A DNA stretch of 64,000 nt from Streptomyces chartreusis (GTDB lineage: Bacteria > Actinomycetota > Actinomycetes > Streptomycetales > Streptomycetaceae): contig NZ_CP023689.1 in NCBI RefSeq assembly GCF_008704715.1, positions 9,672,001 through 9,736,000 on the forward strand. The letters run 5' to 3'. Position numbers and translations under genes: made by a program. This document shows, piece after piece, positions 17,131 through 24,515 of the stretch (within the stretch, counting starts at the first letter, position 1; each line of letters starts with the position of its first letter). The notes under the pieces were generated by a model that made no database searches, was not told the origin of the DNA, and saw only the letters and a program-made list of their open reading frames with translations.

Positions 17131-17988
17131 TCAGCGGCGGCCGAGTACGGCCAGTGGGTCGGTGCGGGTGGGAACCCAGCCCAGTTCGGCCCGCGCGCGG
17201 GCAGGGGTGAACTGCTGGTCCAGGGCGAACGCGTCGGCGATCGGGCCCATCCGCTCACGAGCCTGCTCCAGGCTGATCGAGACGACCTTGCCGTCGATGC
17301 CCGCGGACCGGCTGAGGGCCAGCGCGCAGTCCTTGGCGGTCGGGTTCACGCCGCCCACCCCGACGTACACCGCACCCGGCGCGGCCTTCAGCGCTGCCAC
17401 GTACAGCTCGGCGATGTCGTCGATGTGCACGAGGGGCCAGTGGTTCTCGCCGGTGCCGATGTACGGGATGGCGCCCGCATCCTTGCCGGGGCTCGTGTAG
17501 AAGAGGTCGATCAGGCGGTTCTCGCCGCCGTACAGCAGACCGGGCTGCATCAGGACGGGCCGGCCGCCCTGCCGCGCCCGTCGGAGTACGGCTTCCTCGA
17601 CGGGCTCGCGCCAGGCGACGAGGGAGGGCGGGTTCCAGGGGGCGGTCTCGTCGGCCACGCCCTGGGTGTCGCCGTAGACCCAGGTGCCGCCCGTGTGCAC
17701 ATAGGGGCCGGAGCCGATGCCGTCCTGCATGGCGGTGGCGGCCGCCAGGTCCTCGTCGCCGGACTCTGCCTGCGCCAGGTGTACGACCGCCTCCGCACGC
17801 GCCGCCGCGGCGTTCAGGACGCCGAGATCCCCCAGGCCGCCCGGCACCGGAGCCGCTCCGAGGGCCCTGACCGTCTCGGCGGCACGGTCGTTGCGCGCCA
17901 GCGCCTCCACGGTGTGTCCGTGCCGGAGCAGTGCGCCGATCGTCGCCCCGCCGATGTAACCGGATCCGCCGGTGAGGAAAACCCTCAT
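17131..17988 (-). CDS. NAD(P)-dependent epimerase/dehydratase family oxidoreductase
   Basis: A 285-residue extended-SDR protein. The N-terminus MRVFLTGGSGYIGG contains the GxxGxxG nucleotide site, and a later PGLLYGGENRLIDLFYTS region resembles nucleoside-diphosphate-sugar epimerases. GGAGA lies upstream of the ATG at 17988; a longer reading from 18060 has no ribosome binding site. The usual YxxxK is not obvious, which suggests that it may act as an atypical SDR of the NmrA/ycjS-like or nucleotide-sugar dehydratase-like type. It is divergent from an MFS gene, with two inverted repeats between them. Confidence 0.75.
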   Translation of the reverse strand: MRVFLTGGSGYIGGATIGALLRHGHTVEALARNDRAAETVRALGAAPVPGGLGDLGVLNAAAARAEAVVHLAQAESGDEDLAAATAMQDGIGSGPYVHTGGTWVYGDTQGVADETAPWNPPSLVAWREPVEEAVLRRARQGGRPVLMQPGLLYGGENRLIDLFYTSPGKDAGAIPYIGTGENHWPLVHIDDIAELYVAALKAAPGAVYVGVGGVNPTAKDCALALSRSAGIDGKVVSISLEQARERMGPIADAFALDQQFTPARARAELGWVPTRTDPLAVLGRR

Positions 17989-18077
17989 GATCGTGTCTCC
18001 TGCGTGTCGGTGGCTTGCCTTGCCCTCACAGCCTCCGTCCGACGACGACGCCCCGTCCAAGACCTCTTCCGGTGCCT

Positions 18078-18126
18078 GTGATACCCGTGGGGCATCACGG
18101 AATCGGGCATGACGTAGATCACGTCA
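18078..18126. promoter_or_regulatory. Two inverted repeats in the epimerase/MFS divergent region
   Basis: The 324-base region 17989-18312 has no gene. It contains an 8-bp-armed inverted repeat (GTGATACC, five bases, GGCATCAC; one mismatch; 18078-18098) and, 11 bases on, TGACGTAGATCACGTCA (18110-18126, perfect 6-bp arms). Both look like dimer-binding sites of a TetR- or MarR-type regulator that is not encoded next to them. Confidence 0.45.
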
Positions 18127-18312
18127 AGAGGCGGCCCGATCTTGGAATGCGCGGTTTCCCACGACTGCTGCACTGTTCATGGGCTCGCCCTGTGTGGGGG
18201 CGCGCTGGGCAACGGTGCTCGACGCGGCCGGCCGAGGTGGGAGTCCCCACGACCTCGGCCTTCTCTGCTCCCTCGTCCCTGGACCGCTGTCTTCGAAAGG
18301 TTCTACCGCTCC

Positions 18313-19542
18313 ATGCCTCTGGCTCTGTTGGCCCTGGCTGTCGTCGCCTTCGGCATCGGCACGACCGAGTTCGCCACGATGGGGCTGCTGCCCCAGATCG
18401 CCGACGGGATCGGGGTGTCGGTACCCCACGCCGGCAACCTCGTGTCGGCCTACGCGCTCGGTGTCGTCGTCGGCGCCCCCGTACTGACCGGCATCTGCGC
18501 CCGCGTACCGCACAAGCGGCTGCTGTTGCTGCTGTCGGGACTGTTCGTGATCGGCAACATCGCATCCGCGCTCGCCCCGAACTTCGGCCTGCTGTTCGCG
18601 GCGCGATTCCTGGCGGGGCTGCCGCACGGCGCGCTCTTCGGCGTCGGCGCCGTCGTCGCCTCCCGGCTGGTCGCCCCCGATCGGGCCGCACGCGCCGTGT
18701 CGAAGATGTTCCTCGGCCTGACCGTCGCGAACATCATCGGCGTCCCGGCCGGCACCGCGCTCGGCCAGCAGCTGGGCTGGCGGTCCGCCTACGCAGCCGT
18801 CGCCGTCATCGGCGTCGTCGCGCTGGCCGCCCTGGCCGCGTTCGTTCCCCACCAGCCGCGCGGTCAGCAGGCCGGCATACGGCACGAGGTGCGGGCCATG
18901 GCCAACCGGCAGGTCGTGATCGGCCTGGCCACGGCAGTGGTCGGCTTCGGCGGCTTCTTCGCCGTGTACAGCTACCTCGTGCCGATGTTGACCCACCTGA
19001 CGGGCATCTCCGACACCTCGACCACCCTGGTCCTCGCGCTGTACGGCGTCGGCATGACGGCCGGCACGCTGATCGCCGGCCCCCTCACCGACCGCGCCCT
19101 GCGACCGACGCTCTACGCGGGACTCGCCCTGCTCGCGGCCGGGCTGGTGGCGTTCTACTTCACCGTCCACAGCACCGTTCCGGCCCTGGTCACGATCACC
19201 TTCATCGGCGCGATGGGTGCCCTGATCACCACGCCCGTACAGATGCTGCTGATGGCGAAGGCCAAGAACGCTCCGACGATGGCCGCGGCCTCCAACCATT
19301 CCGCCTTCAACCTGGCCAACGCGGGCGGTGCCTGGCTCGGCGGACTGGCCATCTCCGCGGGCTGGGGCTGGGCTTCTCCGAACCTCGTCGGCGCCGCGCT
19401 CGCCGTGGCCGGCCTCGGCCTGGCCTTCACGGGCGGCCTGATGGACCGGGGCGGCCGGGGTTCCGAGAGCTCCGAAGTGATCACGTCGTCCGCGGCGGAA
19501 GGCCTGCCGGAGGCGGCACCCACCAGCTCTGCCAAGGGGTGA
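18313..19542 (+). CDS. MFS transporter, drug-efflux (AraJ/Cmr-like) type
   Basis: A 409-residue twelve-helix major facilitator. The N-terminus LALAVVAFGIGTTEFATMGLLPQIA is the hallmark of the Streptomyces chloramphenicol-resistance/arabinose-efflux subgroup. The motif GPLTDRALRP appears in the second half. The ATG at 18313 gives the standard N-terminus; about 57 further codons upstream are open but unlike the family. The last 35 residues are Ser/Glu-rich and probably cytoplasmic. The substrate is unknown. It is divergent from the epimerase gene and convergent with the GH5 gene. Confidence 0.8.
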   Translation: MPLALLALAVVAFGIGTTEFATMGLLPQIADGIGVSVPHAGNLVSAYALGVVVGAPVLTGICARVPHKRLLLLLSGLFVIGNIASALAPNFGLLFAARFLAGLPHGALFGVGAVVASRLVAPDRAARAVSKMFLGLTVANIIGVPAGTALGQQLGWRSAYAAVAVIGVVALAALAAFVPHQPRGQQAGIRHEVRAMANRQVVIGLATAVVGFGGFFAVYSYLVPMLTHLTGISDTSTTLVLALYGVGMTAGTLIAGPLTDRALRPTLYAGLALLAAGLVAFYFTVHSTVPALVTITFIGAMGALITTPVQMLLMAKAKNAPTMAAASNHSAFNLANAGGAWLGGLAISAGWGWASPNLVGAALAVAGLGLAFTGGLMDRGGRGSESSEVITSSAAEGLPEAAPTSSAKG

Positions 19543-19548
19543 CGACGA

Positions 19549-19597
19549 GGGGTGGCCTGTGTGAGTGGGTGGCCTGTGTGAGACACACAGGCCACCT
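19549..19597. terminator. Bidirectional terminator with a duplicated left arm
   Basis: GGTGGCCTGTGTG (19568-19580) pairs perfectly with CACACAGGCCACC (19584-19596) over 13 bp with a three-base loop. The left arm sits in a 17-bp unit that is directly repeated just before it (19550-19566 and 19567-19582), so either copy could pair with the right arm. It separates the convergent MFS and GH5 genes. Confidence 0.8.
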
Positions 19598-19641
19598 GGT
19601 CGTTCATGTTCATCTTCGCCGTGCACCGCTTCGAGTCGGGG

Positions 19642-20718
19642 TCACGCGGTCGGGAAGTTGTCCTGCGACCTGACGCGCTCGCGGATCCAGACGCCGGCGG
19701 GCTTCAGCGGCGAGGTGCCGGTCCAGGGGCCGGACCTGTCGCAGGTCCCGGTCTTGAAGACGGCTCCGGAGCGGTTGTCGTCGGAGAAGTTCCAGTTCGT
19801 CCAGCTGATCTTCTTGGCCGCCATGAGGTCCAGGTACCGCTGCGACATGGCGAAGTCGTTGCTGCCCTCTCCGGCGTAGTTCTGGGTGCCGAACTCGGTG
19901 ACGAACACCGGGAGCTTGTCGGCGGCGCGGGAGAGGGTCGCCAGGTACTCGTCGCGGTGCGAGTACGCGTAGAAGTGGAAGGTGTACATGATGTTGGACG
20001 CCCTGACCGGGTTGTTCACCACCTCCGACTCGTCGGCTCCCTCGGACACGCCGAACGAGGACCACGCGCGCGTCCCGACGAGCACCGGAGCGTCGGAGTC
20101 GATGTTGCGGATGGTCGGGATGATCTGCTCCGCGTAGCTCTTGATCCGCGACCAGCTCACCCCGCTCGGCTCGTTCGCGATCTCGTACAGGATGTTGTTC
20201 TTGTCCTTGTTCCGGTTGGCGATGTCGGTGAAGAACTGCCGGGCCTTGCTCAGGTTGGTGTTGGGGTCGCCCGGGGTGAGCATGTGCCAGTCGACGATCA
20301 CGTACATGCCGCGGTCGGTCGCCTGCTGGATCAGGGAGTTCGCGAGGTTGGTGAAGTGCTGGGGGTTCGTCTCGTAGCCGCCCTCCTGCACGTAGGTCGA
20401 GACGCGCAGGACGTCGGCGTTCCAGTCGCCGGCCAGTGCGTCGAGCGAACCGCCGGTCAGACAGTGCGGGTACCACTGGGTGCCGTGGGTGCTCATGCCG
20501 CGTAACTGGATGGGGTTCCCGCGGCTGTTGCACAACTTGGTGCCGCAGACCTTGAGCTGGCCGTTGACGGAGACGGGACCGGCAGCCGCCGCGGCACGCT
20601 GATCGGTGGTGGTCGCGTGTGCCGATCCCGTCGGGGCGACGCCGAGGAGAAGCAGCAGGGCGCTCCCGAGCGCGGTGGCCACCGCACCCTTCCGTAGCGA
20701 CAGAAGTGATGCCCTCAT
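19642..20718 (-). CDS. Secreted endo-beta-1,4-glucanase, glycoside hydrolase family 5
   Basis: A 358-residue secreted TIM-barrel enzyme. GAGG five bases upstream selects the ATG at 20718 over an in-frame ATG at 20733. A Sec signal covers about residues 1-35. GH5 hallmarks are LRGMSTHGTQWYP, DWHML, the acid/base Glu183 in ANEPSG, HFYAYSH and the nucleophile Glu275 in VTEFGT. There is no cellulose-binding module, unlike many Streptomyces cellulases. Beta-1,4-glucan (cellulose, CMC) is the expected substrate; mannan is less likely. Control through the palindrome at 20746-20760 is likely. Confidence 0.9.
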   Translation of the reverse strand: MRASLLSLRKGAVATALGSALLLLLGVAPTGSAHATTTDQRAAAAAGPVSVNGQLKVCGTKLCNSRGNPIQLRGMSTHGTQWYPHCLTGGSLDALAGDWNADVLRVSTYVQEGGYETNPQHFTNLANSLIQQATDRGMYVIVDWHMLTPGDPNTNLSKARQFFTDIANRNKDKNNILYEIANEPSGVSWSRIKSYAEQIIPTIRNIDSDAPVLVGTRAWSSFGVSEGADESEVVNNPVRASNIMYTFHFYAYSHRDEYLATLSRAADKLPVFVTEFGTQNYAGEGSNDFAMSQRYLDLMAAKKISWTNWNFSDDNRSGAVFKTGTCDRSGPWTGTSPLKPAGVWIRERVRSQDNFPTA

Positions 20719-20745
20719 ATGAACCTCGTTCATGTGAGTGATTGA

Positions 20746-20760
20746 TAGGAAACTTTCCTA
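20746..20760. promoter_or_regulatory. Palindrome TAGGAAACTTTCCTA upstream of GH5
   Basis: A perfect 15-bp palindrome 27 bases before the GH5 start. It contains GAAACTTTC, the inverted element described upstream of xylanase and other hydrolase genes in Streptomyces. No second copy was noticed elsewhere in the window. Confidence 0.55.
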
Positions 20761-21007
20761 ATGGAGGAAAGCAGAGCACTTCTGGTGCTACAAGAGGCTC
20801 GTCGTCATCCACACTCCCTCGGACATTCACAGGTCGAGTTCATGTACGTGACACCGACACTCAAGGTGCTCACCGGGGACGGAGGGCTGGGCGACGCGTT
20901 CCGCTTTGTCCTCTGGCCAACGCGCGTAGACCGCGGGCACGATGCTTCCTGCACCACCTGCACAGCCGCCCCACAGGAACCGTGGCCCACCGCAGGAAGG
21001 TCCCCCG

Positions 21008-21523
21008 ATGAAGGTCACCAAGACCTTGAAGCTCCGCTCGGTCCTGACCGCTCTCGCCCTCGTCGTCGCCCCCGGCGCCGTCGTCGTCGGCACCGCCGGC
21101 GAAGCGTTCGCCGTCACCAAGATCAGTCACGCCACCGCGACTTCCATGTTCCAGCAGGTCGGTATCACCTGGTCGTCGTCCGGGAACTGCTCCAACCGGA
21201 ACAACTCCACCTGTACGTCCTTCGATCAGCTCAACCTGGCCACCGCCCAAGGCGCACAGACGCTCAAGCGCGCCAGCGGCTGCGCCGTGAACATCACGGG
21301 CGGCACCGAGACCGGACACGCCTCCGGCACGTACTCGCACTGGAACGGCTACAAGCTCGACCTCGCCAAGTACACCTGTGTCGGGAACTACATCAAGAAC
21401 AACTTCACCTATATCGGCCCGCGCGGTGACGGCGCTCCCCAGTGGCGCTCGGGCTCGGGCAACATCTACGCCGACGAGGGCAACCACTGGGACGTCCTCT
21501 ACTACAACTGCGGCGGCTGCTGA
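21008..21523 (+). CDS. Secreted peptidase-M15-like protein
   Basis: A 171-residue exported protein. AGGAAGG seven bases before the ATG fixes the start; a Sec signal ends near AGEAFA (about residue 35). The mature part matches the zinc site of M15 D-Ala-D-Ala carboxypeptidases: HxxGxxxD in SHWNGYKLD (His111, Asp118) and ExxH in DEGNHWDV (Glu157, His160). Six cysteines (61, 69, 92, 124, 168, 171) suggest disulfides. M15 enzymes cut peptidoglycan peptides; the family assignment rests on these motifs, and the fold is shorter than most members. It stands alone between the GH5 gene and a terminator. Confidence 0.65.
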   Translation: MKVTKTLKLRSVLTALALVVAPGAVVVGTAGEAFAVTKISHATATSMFQQVGITWSSSGNCSNRNNSTCTSFDQLNLATAQGAQTLKRASGCAVNITGGTETGHASGTYSHWNGYKLDLAKYTCVGNYIKNNFTYIGPRGDGAPQWRSGSGNIYADEGNHWDVLYYNCGGC

Positions 21524-21557
21524 ACCCATCGCCGCACGTCACCGATGACTCCCAGCT

Positions 21558-21588
21558 CTTCCGGCAGCCTTTCTGAGGCTGCCGGAAG
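21558..21588 (+). terminator. Strong hairpin terminator
   Basis: CTTCCGGCAGCCT pairs perfectly with AGGCTGCCGGAAG over 13 bp with a five-base loop, starting 35 bases after the M15-like stop codon. Confidence 0.85.
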
Positions 21589-21630
21589 GGGGCCTGAGCA
21601 CCCTCCGTCGGCCACGGTTATTCTCTGGCA

Positions 21631-22614
21631 ATGTCGAATCAGTCAGTGGCGGCGGGAATCAGTCTCGCTCGGGTGATGGCGCACTGCGGCGGAAGCCCGG
21701 TGGGCGCCGTGGAGCTACTGGTGAGGGCGATAGCCGCGGCACCGTCGGCCCCGGAACCCTATGCGGCCCTCGCCGAGTTGCGGCAGGACCAGGGCCCGGA
21801 ACTGAAGCGGGACCTCGAAACCGAAGGTTCCTTGAGCGCTGTGCTCGCGCAGGCCTACTTCATGTTCCTCGAAGGGGACATGGACAACGCGGCGATGACC
21901 CTCGGCTCCGTCACGGGTGTGCGGCCCGACGTGGCCTGGGGCGCCGCGCCCTGGTTCGGTCATGCGCGCTTTCTCGACGAGGTGAGCGCCGAGGCGCTGG
22001 CCGAGGCGTGCCTGCGGACGTTGGACTACGGCCACGACCTGGACACCGACGAGATGCGGGACCGGTTCGCGCCCTGGTTCCATGCCCTCGACGTGGTGTC
22101 CGAACGCAGTCCCGTACCCGAGTCGCTGGCTGCCATGGCCCGGCTGCCCCGGGCCTGCGGCCGCTACGAACTGTCCTTCGCCCTGTGCGACCGCGCCGAC
22201 GGCGTCGAGCGGGGCATGTGGACCGCGGTCGCACGGGCGGCCACCTGGCGCGTGATGGGCGACCTGGATCAGGCTGCCGAGGCCTACGAACGCGCCTTGC
22301 TCCTGGACCCCGCCAACTGGTCCCTCTACCTGGACCTGGCGGACGTACGCGCGGAGCAGGGCGACTTCGCCGCAGCTGCGAGCCTCGTCGAACAGGGCCT
22401 GGAACACGAACCCGACGAAGTCTCCCTGCGCGCGGCGAGCGCCGCCTACCGCACCCGCCTCTCCGGCTCGTCCGACGACCTGAGGGCCCTGATCACCCTG
22501 GCGCCACAACTCGCGAACAACACCTACCGGAACCTCCTGATCGACTACGCGTGTGCGGGGCCGAAACTGCCTCGGAAACTCGTCGCCGAAGCCCTTGCCA
22601 TCCGTAATTACTGA
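21631..22614 (+). CDS. Tetratricopeptide-repeat protein
   Basis: A 327-residue cytosolic helical protein. TPR-like helix pairs are clearest at about residues 215-265 (GDLDQAAEAYERALLLDPANW and GDFAAAASLVEQGLEHEPDE), and a degenerate unit lies near the N-terminus (GGSPVGAVELLVRAIAAAP). The middle is helical without clear repeats. No catalytic domain is visible, so a scaffold role is likely. Its last seven bases overlap the end of the convergent GH76 gene. Confidence 0.75.
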   Translation: MSNQSVAAGISLARVMAHCGGSPVGAVELLVRAIAAAPSAPEPYAALAELRQDQGPELKRDLETEGSLSAVLAQAYFMFLEGDMDNAAMTLGSVTGVRPDVAWGAAPWFGHARFLDEVSAEALAEACLRTLDYGHDLDTDEMRDRFAPWFHALDVVSERSPVPESLAAMARLPRACGRYELSFALCDRADGVERGMWTAVARAATWRVMGDLDQAAEAYERALLLDPANWSLYLDLADVRAEQGDFAAAASLVEQGLEHEPDEVSLRAASAAYRTRLSGSSDDLRALITLAPQLANNTYRNLLIDYACAGPKLPRKLVAEALAIRNY

Positions 22615-24461
22615 AGGTGCTCCGCAGCCGTCAATGCCTCCAACGCACTGGCCTGAGTGCGCCAGTCGGACGGGTTGGGAGTGGTGCCGGACCAGCGCTG
22701 GCCGAGGCGGTTCAGGGAGTCACGGTTCTTGGTCCAGATCGAATCGGCCTGCCTCTCGGTGTACGTCCGGTAGGAGGCGGATCCGGTGGCGTCCGCCAGG
22801 TCCGCCAGGTGACGCATGAAGATGCCCTTGAACTGCTTCTGGTTGTCGTCACAGGAGTTCGCCGCGAGGTCGCAGGACTCGGTCAGGATGCCGTCGCGGG
22901 TGAGTACCGGCGACGAGATCGCGGCGTCGGCCAGGCGCGTGGCCGTGTCCCGGTAGCGGCCGTTCCCGGTGGATCGCCACAGTTGGGTGAAGGCGCCGAT
23001 GGCCAGACCCTGGTTGTAACTCCACACCGTCTGGCCGTTGTTGGCGCAGCCCCTGGTCAGGCCGTCATTGACCAATCCCGCCGAGTTGATCATGCCGCTG
23101 GCGAGGTACCAGTCCGCCGCCGTGGCCGCCCGGCCGCCCCATACTGTGTCCCCGGCCAGGCGCTGGTGCAGCGAGGTGGTGAGCCACAGGTACAGCCCGT
23201 TGGTCACGGCGTTCTTGTACGTGCGCTCCCGGTCCCAATAGACACCGCCACCGCACGTGCCCGGATCCCAGAACTGGTGGACGTAGTCGGTGATGGTGAC
23301 CGCCTCGTCCAGATACCGGCGCTCGCCGGTGTAGTCGTACGCCGCGATCCAGGCCACCGCCCACCAGGCCGCGTCATCGATGGCGCGGCTGATGAAGTGG
23401 CCCTCGATGGCGTCCGAACTGCGCACGCCCGCGGGGAAGACGCCACGGTTCTGCTCGAAGGTGCGAGCGATCACCCAGTCGTAGTCATGGCGCCCGCTCC
23501 GCTCGGCGAAATCGATGACCGACGTGAGCGCGACCGCCGAGTTCCACCAACTGCTGCGCCACCAGCCCTCGTTGGTCTGGTACGACGCCAGCAGCGCGTC
23601 CGCCGCCGCGCGGGCCCGGGTCGGCGCGGGCCTCACCCAGGCCGTACAGCTGCCCTCCTGATGGGAGGCCTCACGGCCGCAGGCGCGGACCGCCCCGCCG
23701 TACAGCAGGCCACGCGGGTCGCGGGTGGCGAACATCGTGGTCCGGGTCGAGGACGCCCCGGACGCCACACTCCTGCGGCCGAGGGAGGAGCCCTCGGGCC
23801 GGCTCGCGCCGGCGTCCCAGGAACGGTCGAGCCAGATCTCGTCGCCCGCGCCGCCGCCCTCGATCACGCCCCAGGCCATGCCGTTGCGCTGGTCGACGTG
23901 CAGGCTGACGGCGCGGCCGAAGATGGTGGTCGAGGGGACCGGGGTGTCGTCGCCGGACGCGGTGGCGGGGTCGGCGCCGTCACAGGACGTTCCGTCGCAG
24001 ACTCGCGGGTACACCCAGTCGGTGCAGTTGACCGCGCCGGCGTCGCCGCAGGCCCGGATCCAGCCGCGCCGGTGACCGACCGGGTCGGAGATGTTGTACA
24101 TGAGCGTCCGCGTGCCGGTCCATGTGTCGGGGATGCTGGCCCTGCCCAGCAGCGGCTCCCAGGTGGCACCGCGGTCCCAGGACCGGTCGAGCCAGACCGA
24201 GTCACCCCGCACACCCTTGTCGATGCCGGCCCACGCCATGTTGTCGGGGTCGGAGACGTGCAGTCGGAGGACGCGACCGTTGATGTTCCGGTCCGGAACG
24301 GGGAACGTCTCCTGACGCGCCTTCGAGGGGTCCAGCGTGTCGCAGGCCAGCGCGCAGACCGCCGGCGCCGCGTGGGCCGGCGTGGGCAGTGCGACCAGTC
24401 CGGCGACAGCGAGCGCCAGGACCAGGATGCCGATCCAAGCGCGATGTCTCAGTACTGACAT
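22608..24461 (-). CDS. Secreted glycoside hydrolase family 76 enzyme with two N-terminal modules
   Basis: A 617-residue exported protein (signal about 1-32). Residues about 280-615 form the (alpha/alpha)6 barrel of GH76, an endo-alpha-1,6-mannanase family. The catalytic Asp pair is Asp362-Asp363 in RAIDDAAWWAVAWIAAYDYTG, and GGGVYWDRERTYKNAVTN and VWSYNQGLAIGAF are typical. Ahead of it are two copies (about 36-152 and 155-278) of an unassigned module of about 115 residues with the pattern CDxxDP, LHV, MAW, GDxxWLDRSWDxG, then RTxM, RACG and CxxW. The module includes an Asp-box-like SxDxGxTW. The enzyme may attack alpha-mannan of fungal or mycobacterial type. It follows the second GH76 gene by 54 bases on the same strand. 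Confidence 0.85.
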   Translation of the reverse strand: MSVLRHRAWIGILVLALAVAGLVALPTPAHAAPAVCALACDTLDPSKARQETFPVPDRNINGRVLRLHVSDPDNMAWAGIDKGVRGDSVWLDRSWDRGATWEPLLGRASIPDTWTGTRTLMYNISDPVGHRRGWIRACGDAGAVNCTDWVYPRVCDGTSCDGADPATASGDDTPVPSTTIFGRAVSLHVDQRNGMAWGVIEGGGAGDEIWLDRSWDAGASRPEGSSLGRRSVASGASSTRTTMFATRDPRGLLYGGAVRACGREASHQEGSCTAWVRPAPTRARAAADALLASYQTNEGWWRSSWWNSAVALTSVIDFAERSGRHDYDWVIARTFEQNRGVFPAGVRSSDAIEGHFISRAIDDAAWWAVAWIAAYDYTGERRYLDEAVTITDYVHQFWDPGTCGGGVYWDRERTYKNAVTNGLYLWLTTSLHQRLAGDTVWGGRAATAADWYLASGMINSAGLVNDGLTRGCANNGQTVWSYNQGLAIGAFTQLWRSTGNGRYRDTATRLADAAISSPVLTRDGILTESCDLAANSCDDNQKQFKGIFMRHLADLADATGSASYRTYTERQADSIWTKNRDSLNRLGQRWSGTTPNPSDWRTQASALEALTAAEHLQ

Positions 24462-24515
24462 GACGACGTACCCGCCCTTCCTCCGCCACTCGGTGTGGTG
24501 TTGCGAACTCTCCTG

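Noticed and set aside
15868..18081. A 737-codon plus-strand frame
   Set aside because: It is antisense to the ArsR fusion, LysR and epimerase genes, all of which show clear domains; its product has no family likeness.
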